A stretch of DNA of 64,000 nucleotides from Calothrix sp. NIES-2100 (GTDB lineage Bacteria; Cyanobacteriota; Cyanobacteriia; Cyanobacteriales; Nostocaceae). The position numbers and the translations under genes were made by a program. Positions 23,809 through 32,852 of this stretch are shown piece by piece. The stretch spans positions 4,932,721 through 4,996,720 of the forward strand of contig NZ_AP018178.1 in assembly GCF_002368195.1 (NCBI RefSeq). Direction: 5' to 3'. The notes under the pieces were generated by a model. That model was not told the DNA's origin. It worked only from the letters and a program-made list of their open reading frames with translations, and ran no database searches. Positions within the stretch are counted from its first letter, which is position 1; each line of letters opens with the position of its first letter.

Positions 23809-25773
23809 ATGGTATTGAATCCAGGGCAACAGTTATTTGGCGGACGTTACATAATTGAAAGAAAACTGGGTGAAGGTGGAGTTGGTATAACTTACCTCGT
23901 AAAAAATCGAAGTGGCGAATTGCGAGTCATCAAAACCCTGCGTGAAAAAATACTAAATGACCCCGCTTGGATACCATATCAAGATCAACTCAAGCAAAAC
24001 TTTAAAGATGAAGCATTCCAGCTAGCTTTATGTCGCCATCCCCATATTGTCGAAGTTGAAAATGTTTTTTATGAAGATGATTTACCCTTCATTGCAATGG
24101 AGTACATCAGAGGCGAAGCTTTAAAAAGCTGGATAACTTTGCCAGAAAACGAAGCACTACTCTACATTCGACAAATTGGCGATGCTTTGACTTTGATGCA
24201 TGAAAGAGGATTACTGCATCGGGATGTCAAGCCGAGTAACATCATAATTCGTCAGGGCAAAAAAGCAGCGGTGCTGATCGATTTCGGTCTAGCAAGACAA
24301 ATTATTCTCGACAAAATCCAAAAAGACATAGCAACTAGTAGCGATAGTTATGTACCCCCAACAGCAACTAGTAGCGATATTTACGCACCGCCAGAACATT
24401 ACATACCCGATGCCGAACTGGGGGAATATATTGATGTTTATGCTTTAGCAGCAACACTATATACTTGGCTAACTGGAAATTTACCGTTTTCGGCATCATA
24501 TAGATCTGAGAATAATATATCTTTAAAATCACCGCAAGAGATAAATCCCAATGTAAGCGACAGCGTCAATAATGGGATTATGCGGGGGATGGCATTAAAT
24601 TACAAGTTTCGTCCTCAGTCGGTGCAGGAATGGTTAGAATTAGTCGATCCAAAACTAGAAATTCAAAGTTTGAAATCGGCTGTGGGTATAGACTACACAA
24701 AGTTGCGTGACTTACTCGTTGATGGGAAGTGGGAACAAGCAAATCAGGAAACAATCGACCGAGTTGCACAAACTTTAGTTGGGGGAACTTATTTTTCTAT
24801 TCCCTGTGAAGATATAAATATCATTGACAAGCTATGGGTTAAATACAGCAGTGGGCGTTTTGGATTTTCTGTACAAAAGCGAATTTATCATAGTTTAGGT
24901 GGAACTAAAGAATGCTATTATTTTGACGATGAATATTTAGAGCATATAGGTTGGCAAAAAGACGGTAGTTTGCAACTCTGTTTTGACATCACAGCACCAG
25001 TAGCCCACCTTCCTTGTTATACCCTCCACTGGTATGGAACTTCGCTTCATCCCTGGTATGATATTTCATTTCTCAGTAAAATATTTACTCGCCTTGATAA
25101 TTGTCCTCTTCCGATTCACAAATCACATCAAGTTGCATCTGTTGATATCAAACTAACTTTGCCAACAGGATTAGAATATACCAGATTAATTACTTTACTA
25201 GTAAGTCAAGATTGGCAAGCCGCTGATTTAGAAACTCAAAAACTGATGTTTGGCTCAAGTTTGGGATTAATGGATATGGGAGGTAACGCTTATCAACAAA
25301 TGCAAAAATTCTCCAGCGAACATCTCCAAATTTTAGACCGACTCTGGGTTAAATACAGTAATGGACGTTATGGATTCAGCGTCCAACGAGATATTTGGTC
25401 AAGAGTAAATGGTCATGTTGGTGATTTTGCTCGCGCTATTGGATGGGTTAGTAATGATATGTATCGTGGAGATACTGCCATTTTTTATGAGGATGTAAAT
25501 TTTAGCCTTGCAGCACCAATAGGACATCTCCCTTGCTTTATGGGAAATTTCTACGAAAGTGGAGATACTCAATTTATAGGACACAGCAAAACCTACATTT
25601 TTTTAGTAGATTTCGGTACTAACAATGGTATCTTTGAAAATTTGACATCACACGGTCATCGCTCTAATCCTCTATTATCACAAAAGGAAAGAATGGAATA
25701 TGTCAGCAATCATGAAGGAAATTATGATGAAAAACTGTTGTATTTAGATGTATTTTTTAAATTGCTCAAATAA
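23809..25773 (+). CDS. Ser/Thr kinase with two GUN4 domains
   Basis: 654 residues from the ATG at 23809; an in-frame TTG at 23794 is less likely. The kinase (about 10-280) has GEGGVGITY (21-29), HRDVKPSN (137-144) and DFG (158-160). The activation segment carries a tandem 11-residue duplication, ATSSDSYVPPT then ATSSDIYAPPE (175-196). GUN4 copy 1 spans about 288-400 (DYTKLRDLL, LWVKYSSGRFGFSVQK). Copy 2 spans about 455-600 (EYTRLITLL, LWVKYSNGRYGFSVQR) with a longer loop. The C-terminus (600-654) has no clear match. No membrane segment is seen. Two GUN4 copies in one kinase could allow cooperative ligand binding; inference only. Confidence 0.95.
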   Translation: MVLNPGQQLFGGRYIIERKLGEGGVGITYLVKNRSGELRVIKTLREKILNDPAWIPYQDQLKQNFKDEAFQLALCRHPHIVEVENVFYEDDLPFIAMEYIRGEALKSWITLPENEALLYIRQIGDALTLMHERGLLHRDVKPSNIIIRQGKKAAVLIDFGLARQIILDKIQKDIATSSDSYVPPTATSSDIYAPPEHYIPDAELGEYIDVYALAATLYTWLTGNLPFSASYRSENNISLKSPQEINPNVSDSVNNGIMRGMALNYKFRPQSVQEWLELVDPKLEIQSLKSAVGIDYTKLRDLLVDGKWEQANQETIDRVAQTLVGGTYFSIPCEDINIIDKLWVKYSSGRFGFSVQKRIYHSLGGTKECYYFDDEYLEHIGWQKDGSLQLCFDITAPVAHLPCYTLHWYGTSLHPWYDISFLSKIFTRLDNCPLPIHKSHQVASVDIKLTLPTGLEYTRLITLLVSQDWQAADLETQKLMFGSSLGLMDMGGNAYQQMQKFSSEHLQILDRLWVKYSNGRYGFSVQRDIWSRVNGHVGDFARAIGWVSNDMYRGDTAIFYEDVNFSLAAPIGHLPCFMGNFYESGDTQFIGHSKTYIFLVDFGTNNGIFENLTSHGHRSNPLLSQKERMEYVSNHEGNYDEKLLYLDVFFKLLK

Positions 25774-25935
25774 GTGTTTTATTAAGATTAATTCCTCTGC
25801 AACTTTAGGGTGAAATTAATTCAAACAATTGTTTGTAGCATTGTTGTTTAACTTTTATGTCAATTGTAGTATTTCCTCACCTCTCAAGCCAATCATTCTA
25901 GGGCGATCGCCGATTGAAAAAGTATTCAATTTTTA

Positions 25936-25972
25936 TCAGATCCCCGACTTCTTTAAGAAGTCGGGGATCTGA
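25936..25972. terminator. Strong palindromic hairpin between convergent genes
   Basis: An 18-bp perfect inverted repeat (arms 25936-25953 and 25955-25972) built on TCCCCGACTTCTT / AAGAAGTCGGGGA, with a TTTT run just before it. It sits between the convergent GUN4 kinase and SPFH genes, so it may end transcription both ways. The sequence also resembles a dispersed cyanobacterial repeat. Confidence 0.65.
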
Positions 25973-25980
25973 GCTTGATG

Positions 25981-28074
25981 TTATTTATCTACAGGAAAAT
26001 CCACAACTATTGGCGGAATCGTGCTTTGTCCGTTTGATTGAGTTTTGACAATTGGTTGCGGATGCAATGGAGTTGGTAAAGCTTCACCTTGCTTGGCATT
26101 TTGATTCCACAAAATCATTGATAGTAAACCATCAACTAAACCGTTGGTGCTGCCATTGCTACCACCAACTAGGATATCTGGAATTAGGCGGACATTGCGA
26201 TCGCCGATAATTTGCATCAACTGCATGGCTGTATAACCTTGTGGCCCCAAGGCTTCCACACCAGTGCGGTAGGTTTCAGCTTTGGCATTACCTGTAGCCC
26301 GGATACCTTCGGCTTCAGCCATTGCTTTGAGTTTTGTCCCCTCAGCTTCACCATTCGCCTGCTTAATTTGGGCTTGCGCTTTCAAGTCGGCAATATGGAC
26401 ACTCTGCTCTGATTTCACCATTTCTTGTTGGATATCAGCCAGTGCTGTTTCCCGCACAAGTTGTTGGCGTTGGGTTTGGGCTGCTTGTTGCACTTCGTAA
26501 GTCTTGCGTTGTTCTTCAGCAATTTTCCGGTCTGTCTGGGTTTGCATTAGAGTTGCCGGTGGCTGAATATCACCAATTAAGGTGTCTATTGCTTGCACAT
26601 CATAAGCCCGGATTGCTACTTTAATATACTCGGCAGCTTCGGCTTGGCGCTCACTTCTAGCAGTGAGAAAGTCTAAAACTGTACAGTTTTGGGCGGAGTT
26701 ACGGAAGTAATTACCGATAGTTGGTTCTAATACATGGTCTACTAAATTTTGCATGGAACCAACGCGGGAAATTACCTTCGGCGCATCCAAAGCACCGACG
26801 TGGATAATTTGCGCTACTTCTAAATCGAAGGCAAACCCATCACGCGATCGCACTGTCAGAGAGGCTAGTTTAGCATCATAGCTGTGGCGTTCGGTACGAC
26901 CTGACCAGTTTAAAACAATGTTGGTCGTTGGCACCAATTCAATCTTCATGATGCGGGAATTTAGCGGGTGCTTACCAGGATAAAGTGGTTCAACCCACAC
27001 ACCTTTATGTCCCTGATTCACTAAGTTACCGTGGGTAAAGGCTGCACCGCTGACATCTACTTGGGCTTTACCTACGAAAGAAATTACCACGCCCACATAA
27101 CCAATAGGAATTTCGGTCATTGGTACTTGTTCAACCTGAACAAACCAAGGATTTAAGTTCCAAGAACCAGAAAGCAATATTTGCTCTTGCAAGCCTCTGC
27201 GTCCACCTGCATCAATGAATTTCTGCCCGTTTTGGAAGTTGTCGTGTCCTGCAAATGTCGGGCCTGCTATTTCACCACCAGGAATTGGCAGACCATCTAG
27301 GGTAGTCACAATGCCAACTTTATCAGATGGTAGGCTATATACTCGCAACTGTTCTGGATTCATGCCATGAGCAGTGGCATTTGATGCCATAATCACTTTA
27401 AACAGGGCGGTGTTGATACGGTAAGTACCAGCCGTCAAAAAGCCCATTTGCCGACCTTTTTCCCCACCGTGGGTGAGGAATTTCCTAGCATCTTGGAAGT
27501 TATCGCAATCGACAATTTTACCAAGGATGCGTTCTGGCGGGTTGGATGCACCATCTGCTGCGACAATCAAGGCGATTTCACCTTGAGGTACAACTACCAC
27601 CGACTCTTTACGCACAGAGTATTGCCAAGGCCATTTGCCCCAATGCCAACCAGGAGGTAGGGTATCTGCTTGCAAACCTGCTTCGCCATTAAGCGCAATT
27701 AACTGTCCTGCGGGGAGTCCACGCCCGGAGAAGGTAAATTTTCTGACGACAATACCAACTTCCCGTTCGCCAATCACCACTAAACCGCCAAAGAACAAGG
27801 GGACAAATACAACCACACCGCCCAAAAGAATAATTGGGATTAGTCCCCCAGGTATTAATTGCATTGCCTGGTATTGAGTATTACTGGTTGGTAACTGGGC
27901 AATTACAGGTTGTGGCTGTGGAGGTTGGACTGAGACTGAGGCGATATCGTTTGTTTTAAGCGTTTTTACTGTTGTTGCATTAGCTAAGTTGGTATAACTA
28001 ACACTGCCAGCTATTGCTAATGACGCAGCTAGAGATCCGGCAATTCTACCAAAGGAAGATTTAAACCTGTTCAT
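25981..28074 (-). CDS. SPFH/band-7 (flotillin-like) membrane protein
   Basis: 697 residues from the ATG at 28074 (an upstream TTG at 28095 would add seven residues). The N-terminus MNRFKSSFGRIAGSLAASLA is signal-like. A strong transmembrane helix follows near residues 83-105 (LIPIILLGGVVVFVPLFFGG), leading straight into VIGEREVGIVVRKF, typical of SPFH proteins. The band-7 domain covers roughly 300-540 (VPMTEIPIGYVGVVISFVGK onward). A charged coiled-coil with repeated AQ/AE/KA motifs spans about 525-640, and the C-terminus is proline-rich. Such proteins form membrane scaffolds or microdomains. The partner protease (NfeD) gene is not adjacent. Confidence 0.88.
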   Translation of the reverse strand: MNRFKSSFGRIAGSLAASLAIAGSVSYTNLANATTVKTLKTNDIASVSVQPPQPQPVIAQLPTSNTQYQAMQLIPGGLIPIILLGGVVVFVPLFFGGLVVIGEREVGIVVRKFTFSGRGLPAGQLIALNGEAGLQADTLPPGWHWGKWPWQYSVRKESVVVVPQGEIALIVAADGASNPPERILGKIVDCDNFQDARKFLTHGGEKGRQMGFLTAGTYRINTALFKVIMASNATAHGMNPEQLRVYSLPSDKVGIVTTLDGLPIPGGEIAGPTFAGHDNFQNGQKFIDAGGRRGLQEQILLSGSWNLNPWFVQVEQVPMTEIPIGYVGVVISFVGKAQVDVSGAAFTHGNLVNQGHKGVWVEPLYPGKHPLNSRIMKIELVPTTNIVLNWSGRTERHSYDAKLASLTVRSRDGFAFDLEVAQIIHVGALDAPKVISRVGSMQNLVDHVLEPTIGNYFRNSAQNCTVLDFLTARSERQAEAAEYIKVAIRAYDVQAIDTLIGDIQPPATLMQTQTDRKIAEEQRKTYEVQQAAQTQRQQLVRETALADIQQEMVKSEQSVHIADLKAQAQIKQANGEAEGTKLKAMAEAEGIRATGNAKAETYRTGVEALGPQGYTAMQLMQIIGDRNVRLIPDILVGGSNGSTNGLVDGLLSMILWNQNAKQGEALPTPLHPQPIVKTQSNGQSTIPPIVVDFPVDK

Positions 28075-28211
28075 AATGTGTGCCCTTCTGGGCAACTAAT
28101 TATCTAAGTTATCACTTCACTTGGGCGATGTCGGATTTCTTAAACTTGGTGTAATTTTTTTAGCTAAATTAATTTACATTAACTTGAATGATCAAGACCT
28201 CACCCACCCAG

Positions 28212-28238
28212 CCTCCCTCTCCTACAAGGAGAGGGAGG
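28212..28238. repeat. 12-bp-arm inverted repeat (CCTCCCTCTCCT type)
   Basis: Arms CCTCCCTCTCCT and AGGAGAGGGAGG are perfect, with the 3-nt loop ACA. Likely a copy of a dispersed cyanobacterial palindrome. Confidence 0.7.
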
Positions 28239-28322
28239 AGTAAGAAAAATATGCTTTAACGCTATCTTTGTCTCCCCCTTGCTCCTGTGGGTGTCTATTT
28301 TCAAGACAGCATCATACATTTA

Positions 28323-28345
28323 AGGGTGGACTATTTGTCCACCCT
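28323..28345 (-). terminator. Hairpin downstream of atpC
   Basis: Perfect 9-bp arms AGGGTGGAC and GTCCACCCT with a 5-nt loop, 32 nt after the atpC stop on the minus strand. The following bases are A/T-rich but not a clean T-tract. Confidence 0.6.
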
Positions 28346-28377
28346 CAAAAGTTAAAACCCAGAGCAAAATTTTAGAG

Positions 28378-28791
28378 TTAGACCAAACCGCCAGCAGCTT
28401 GAAACCGAGCGCGGGCGCGTTTGAAGGCTTGGGTTGCTTGGATTTGAGCTTGCCGATCGCCTGCTGTTACCTGAGCCAGCTTTGTTTGTGCTTCATTATA
28501 AGCAGTACGGGCTGCTTCTAGGTCAATAGTACTGCCACGTTCAGCACCATTTACCAAAATGGTGACTTCATCTTCTTCAACTTCAGCAAAGCCACCCAAA
28601 AGAGCGATCGCTTGCCAATCTTGATTTTTAGCAGCACGCACTCGCATCACCCCAGTATCCAGGGCGGTCAACAGCGGTGCGTGTCCAGTCAAGATACCTA
28701 GCTGACCAGTTGTGCTGGGTAGAACTACTTCTTCAGCTTCGGCATCCCACACAGTTTTATCTGGGGAAATTACACGAACGGTTAATGTCAT
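28378..28791 (-). CDS. atpC: ATP synthase epsilon subunit
   Basis: 137 residues, the standard length. The N-terminal beta sandwich starts MTLTVRVISPDKTVWDAEAE and includes LPSTTGQLGILTGHAPLLTA and GGFAEVEEDEVTILVN. The C-terminal helical hairpin is present (ERGSTIDLEAARTAYNEA onward). Epsilon sits on the gamma shaft of F1 and regulates ATP hydrolysis. It follows the beta subunit gene on the same strand, the usual cyanobacterial beta-epsilon pair. The intervening spacer is 151 nt and unusually repeat-rich. Cyanobacterial literature also calls this gene atpE. Confidence 0.97.
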   Translation of the reverse strand: MTLTVRVISPDKTVWDAEAEEVVLPSTTGQLGILTGHAPLLTALDTGVMRVRAAKNQDWQAIALLGGFAEVEEDEVTILVNGAERGSTIDLEAARTAYNEAQTKLAQVTAGDRQAQIQATQAFKRARARFQAAGGLV

Positions 28792-28799
28792 AACTTGTC

Positions 28800-28940
28800 A
28801 ATTGTCAGTTGTCAGTTGTCAGTTATTAGTTGTGAGCCAGCGCGGTCTTGGGGGTTTCCCCCATAAGCGACTGGCGAACCCCGAAGGGGTCAGTGGTCAG
28901 TTGTTCAAAACTACTGACCACTGACTACTAACCACTAACG
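28800..28940. repeat. Repeat-filled spacer between atpD and atpC
   Basis: Heptameric repeats (TTGTCAG type, about 28800-28830) and their complement-like copies near 28888-28940 (GTCAGTGGTCAG, CTGACCACTGAC) flank a palindrome-rich element (GGGGGTTTCCCCC core; GAACCCCGAAGGGGTC). The outer copies could fold against each other. This resembles known Nostoc interspersed elements. Confidence 0.7.
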
Positions 28941-28942
28941 AA

Positions 28943-30391
28943 TTAGCCTTTAAGTTTTTGGCCTTTGGCGATCGCTTCGTTAATATCGCCCACCAAGTAG
29001 AAGGCTTGTTCTGGCAGATCATCCAATTCACCAGACAGAATCTTCTGGAAGCCTTTGATGGTATCTTCCAACTTCACATACTTACCAGGAGAACCGGTAA
29101 ACACTTCTGCCACGAAGAATGGCTGAGATAAGAAGCGCTCAACTTTCCGGGCGCGAGCTACTGTCAGACGGTCTTCTTCAGACAATTCATCCAAACCGAG
29201 AATGGCGATGATGTCTTGCAGTTCTTTATAGCGCTGCAATGTTGCTTGTACAGCACGAGCTGTGCCGTAATGTTCATCACCAACAATTTCGGGCTGAAGC
29301 ATGGTAGAAGTTGAACCTAGGGGGTCAACCGCCGGATAAATTCCCTTAGATGCCAAACCACGAGACAGTACTGTTGTTCCGTCCAAGTGGGCAAAGGTGG
29401 TTGCAGGTGCGGGGTCGGTTAAGTCGTCCGCAGGTACGTATACTGCTTGAATTGAGGTAATCGAACCTTCTGTGGTTGAAGTAATCCGCTCTTGTAATGC
29501 ACCTACGTCAGTACCTAGAGTAGGCTGATATCCTACCGCAGAAGGCATCCGTCCCAAAAGCGCAGATACTTCAGAACCTGCTTGTACAAACCGGAAGATG
29601 TTGTCAACAAACAGCAATACGTCTTGCTTGTTCACATCGCGGAAGTACTCTGCTACTGTCAAGCCAGACAAACCTACCCGCATTCTTGCTCCAGGTGGTT
29701 CGTTCATTTGACCGTAAACCAGAGCAATCTTCGATTCGTTGAGGTTATCTTTGTTGATTACCCCAGATTCAATCATTTCATTGTAGAGGTCATTACCTTC
29801 GCGGGTGCGCTCACCCACACCAGCAAAAACTGATACTCCACCGTGCTGAGTAGCGATGTTGTTGATCAACTCCATCATGATCACAGTCTTACCAACACCT
29901 GCACCGCCGAATAGACCGATCTTACCGCCACGTCGATAAGGAGTTAGCAAATCTACAACTTTAATTCCGGTTTCAAACACAGAAGGTTTGGTTTCCAGAT
30001 CGGTGAATTTGGGAGCATCGCGGTGGATAGGCAATGTTGCCTCAGCATTTACAGGCCCCTGATTATCTACAGGTTCGCCCAGGACGTTGAAAATTCGACC
30101 CAAGGTGGCTTTACCAACTGGTACGCTAATGGGAGCGCCAGTATCTACCACTTCCAAACCACGCACTAAGCCATCGGTGGAACTCATAGCAACAGCCCGT
30201 ACTTGGTTGTCGCCGAGCAGTTGCTGTACTTCGACAGTCAGGTTGATTGTCTGTCCAGCTTCGTTGGAGCCTTTGATGGTCAAAGCGTTGTAGATTTGTG
30301 GTAATTTCCCGCCGGGAAATTTAACGTCTACAACAGGACCGATGATTTGGGTAATGTAACCGATGTTTGTTTTTTCTGCGGTGGTGACCAT
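28943..30391 (-). CDS. atpD: ATP synthase beta subunit
   Basis: 482 residues. The catalytic P-loop is GGAGVGKTVIMMELI, followed by GVGERTREGNDLY and the LFVDNIFRFVQAGSEVSALL region with the adenine-binding and DELSEED segments (ELSEED near residue 400). Beta subunits carry the catalytic nucleotide sites of F1 at the thylakoid or cytoplasmic membrane. Paired with atpC downstream, as in other cyanobacteria where beta and epsilon lie apart from the main atp operon. The literature name in cyanobacteria is often atpB. Confidence 0.99.
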   Translation of the reverse strand: MVTTAEKTNIGYITQIIGPVVDVKFPGGKLPQIYNALTIKGSNEAGQTINLTVEVQQLLGDNQVRAVAMSSTDGLVRGLEVVDTGAPISVPVGKATLGRIFNVLGEPVDNQGPVNAEATLPIHRDAPKFTDLETKPSVFETGIKVVDLLTPYRRGGKIGLFGGAGVGKTVIMMELINNIATQHGGVSVFAGVGERTREGNDLYNEMIESGVINKDNLNESKIALVYGQMNEPPGARMRVGLSGLTVAEYFRDVNKQDVLLFVDNIFRFVQAGSEVSALLGRMPSAVGYQPTLGTDVGALQERITSTTEGSITSIQAVYVPADDLTDPAPATTFAHLDGTTVLSRGLASKGIYPAVDPLGSTSTMLQPEIVGDEHYGTARAVQATLQRYKELQDIIAILGLDELSEEDRLTVARARKVERFLSQPFFVAEVFTGSPGKYVKLEDTIKGFQKILSGELDDLPEQAFYLVGDINEAIAKGQKLKG

Positions 30392-30904
30392 GCTGAGCCT
30401 AATGATTGAAGCTATATTTCAGATAGGGTCGTAGACGACATAAGATGAAGTAATGTCACTTTTCAGATTAACACTGAACGACCCCATTATCCGCCATAAA
30501 TTGTTTATTAAGACTGGCGACAAGAGCGATCGCCTCGTCACCTGGGATCACATCCCCGACTTATTGGAAGGATACTGCCGGCCAATGGTGGGTTTGACCC
30601 CTCAATAATCAGCCAAATAATTTTCTCGCTTCCCCGATATATCGCCCGCAGGCTAGAAGCCTGGGGCTAACGCTACAAAGCCCACCTCCGTGGGCTAAAG
30701 AATTCAGCCCACGAAGGTGGGCTTTGTTTGATTAGCCGCACCCTTCCAGGGTGACGGCGGTCTACTGGGTAAGCGAGAGGTATCGCAATCACTTAGGCTG
30801 TCGATGCTCTCAGCGGTATTACCCAAAAACAGAAATTCCACGCATAATGTAATAACGCTACGATACCGCGCACAAAATAGCCCTAACCCGCACCTACTCC
30901 ACCT
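30392..30904. other. Long spacer between divergent atpD and GUN4 kinase genes
   Basis: 513 nt that should hold the promoters of both genes. Its middle contains a palindromic element (30675-30727) preceded by a CAGGCTAGAAGCCTGGGGCTA stretch typical of dispersed elements. A HIP1-like AGCGATCGC motif lies near 30524. No coding frame is convincing. Confidence 0.5.
30675..30727. repeat. Large inverted repeat, AAAGCCCACCT type
   Basis: Arms 30675-30696 and 30706-30727 pair at 21 of 22 positions around the 9-nt loop AAAGAATTC. The flanking GGCTAGAAGCCTGGGGCTAA is the usual left side of this dispersed cyanobacterial element, perhaps a MITE-like relic. Confidence 0.75.
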
Positions 30905-32284
30905 ATGCTACTTTGGACACCCAATCAATCACTGCAAAACGGACGCTTTATTGTGCAAAAAGTCCTTGGTGGCGGTGGTTACGGTATAACCTACAGTGCC
31001 ATTGAACAATCCACAGGTAAATTATTTGTCATCAAAACCCTGAATCATCTGCAACAAGCAAAAGCAGACTTTGACGAACAACAGGTAAAATTTGTCAACG
31101 AAGCTTTACGTTTAGCCCAGTGTAGTCATCCCCATATTGTGAAAGTCAACGAAGTCATCAAAGAAGGTGAACTTTGGGGAATGGTGATGGAATATATTGA
31201 TGGGCAAGATTTAGCTAAATATATTGATGACCGTGGACAGTTATCAGAAGCAGAAGCCCTACGCTACATTAACCAAATGGGACAAGCTTTAGAATATGTC
31301 CACACCAAGGGATTTTTACATCGAGATATCAAGCCCAATAATATTTTATTGCGACGCGATACACAAGAAGCCGTATTAATTGACTTTGGGTTAACCCGTG
31401 AGTTTAAAGGCGGGAAAACCGGTAGTATGACGAATGCAAGAACTGAAGGTTATGCACCCATTGAACAGTATGAAAGACGGGGAGCTTTTGGTGCTTACAC
31501 AGATGTTTATGCTTTAGCTGCGACGCTATATAGTTTGCTCACTGCAGAAGTTCCTTTACCAGCTAATTTTCGCAAAACTGGTTTACCTTTGCACCCGCCA
31601 CAGCAATTTAATTCAGCGATTAGCGACAAAGTTAATGAAGCGATTCTCAAGGGGATGGCGTTGCAGGTGGAAGAACGTCCTCAGACAGTGGCACAATGGT
31701 TAGAATTGCTCATACACAGGAAAAATAATTATCCTATTGTCCAATCGTCAGTTTCAAACATCGCCAATCCCAAATTAGAAATTGACATCCTCAAATCTGC
31801 TGTAGGGATGGACTATACAAGACTGCGTGACTTACTAGCAGCAGGAGAGTGGCGAGAAGCGGATGAAGAAACAGTGCGAGTCATGTTAGCTGTAGCGGGG
31901 AGAGAAAAAGAACACTGGCTTGATGTTGAACATATTTATAACTTTCCCTGCGAAGACCTCCGCAGAATAGACCAATTATGGGTAAAATACAGCAATGGAC
32001 GCTTCGGCTTTTCTGTACAAAAGCGCATTTATCAAAGTCTAGGTGGAACCATAGAATATAACCACGAAATTTTGGATGCCTTCTGTGATGCAGTTGGCTG
32101 GAGAAAGGGGTACGGTTTTTGGATGGACTACAACGACCTTACTTTTGACCTAACAGCACCAGTAGCCCAACTCCCTTGTTTTGGAGGGAGGGGGGTAGTG
32201 GGGGGAGCTTTGAGCTTAGCTTTTAACTTTGGGCGTTTGAACTCGGCGCGTTTGTATCAACTTATCTCGCGTCGAGACTTGTAA
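30905..32284 (+). CDS. Ser/Thr kinase with one GUN4 domain
   Basis: 459 residues. The kinase (about 10-270) has GGGGYGITY (22-30), VIK (42-44), HRDIKPNN (139-146) and DFG (160-162). The activation loop TEGYAPIEQY is complete. The GUN4 domain (about 295-420) has DYTRLRDLLAAGEWREAD, LWVKYSNGRFGFSVQK and the C-terminal LPCF segment. The very end (VVGGALSLAF.. LYQLISRRDL) departs from the preceding Gly-rich segment, so the last 25 residues may be altered. No membrane segment. The third GUN4 kinase in 11 kb, and the simplest of them. Confidence 0.95.
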   Translation: MLLWTPNQSLQNGRFIVQKVLGGGGYGITYSAIEQSTGKLFVIKTLNHLQQAKADFDEQQVKFVNEALRLAQCSHPHIVKVNEVIKEGELWGMVMEYIDGQDLAKYIDDRGQLSEAEALRYINQMGQALEYVHTKGFLHRDIKPNNILLRRDTQEAVLIDFGLTREFKGGKTGSMTNARTEGYAPIEQYERRGAFGAYTDVYALAATLYSLLTAEVPLPANFRKTGLPLHPPQQFNSAISDKVNEAILKGMALQVEERPQTVAQWLELLIHRKNNYPIVQSSVSNIANPKLEIDILKSAVGMDYTRLRDLLAAGEWREADEETVRVMLAVAGREKEHWLDVEHIYNFPCEDLRRIDQLWVKYSNGRFGFSVQKRIYQSLGGTIEYNHEILDAFCDAVGWRKGYGFWMDYNDLTFDLTAPVAQLPCFGGRGVVGGALSLAFNFGRLNSARLYQLISRRDL

Positions 32285-32554
32285 AGTCTAACATAGAGTG
32301 CGATTCGTTGGCTAGAAACCAGTCTCAATAAGGATTTGGAGGATTAGCCGCTAGGTAAAAAAAAAAGAAGAAAGAAAATTTCTGAATGATTCCCCCATCG
32401 ACTCCAACAGGCTTATAGAGAATTTTTAAGATTTATAAACCCATCATTTCCCACGAAGCCTTGCGGGTTGTAGCTTTCCGATACCTGGCACTGGGCATTC
32501 TCCCCATAAGGTGTAGAATTTTGTAGTACGCCAAATCTCTTACTTACACATAGG

Positions 32555-32836
32555 ATGTTCGATGAAATTCTCCAAAGAATGCGAGAGAAAGTTACATCAC
32601 TTGAGTATGTAATGACACTCCATGCAGAAGAAGAAATGAACGATGACAATTTAACAATTTACGATATCGAACAAGCAATTCTTTCAGGCGAAATACTAGA
32701 ACGTCAAAAAGATAAAGTAACTGCCGAATCAAAATATCGTATTCGCGGTACAAATGAAGATAGCTTAGAAGTGGAAGTTGTTGCCAAGCTAGGGGTGACG
32801 GGAAAGTTAGTTATCATTACAGTATATCAACTATAA
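32555..32836 (+). CDS. DUF4258 protein, probable toxin
   Basis: 93 residues. The conserved pattern is T-HAEEEM near 22-28, then DIEQAILSGEILE and Y-I-G near the middle, ending in the beta-rich VTGKLVIITVYQL. DUF4258 proteins are RelE/MqsR-like small proteins usually encoded just upstream of a zinc-finger antitoxin, exactly as here (16 nt before the YgiT-type gene). Likely an mRNA-interferase toxin; activity is not shown. Confidence 0.85.
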   Translation: MFDEILQRMREKVTSLEYVMTLHAEEEMNDDNLTIYDIEQAILSGEILERQKDKVTAESKYRIRGTNEDSLEVEVVAKLGVTGKLVIITVYQL

Positions 32837-32852
32837 GACGAGAAAATATTAT

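Larger units (their letters stand above)
28075..28377. other. Intergenic region between SPFH gene and atpC
   Basis: About 300 nt upstream of the SPFH gene. It contains two hairpins: a C/T-rich inverted repeat with perfect 12-bp arms (28212-28223 and 28227-28238), of a kind dispersed in cyanobacterial genomes, and the probable atpC terminator at 28323-28345. No open frame of interest is seen. Confidence 0.6.
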
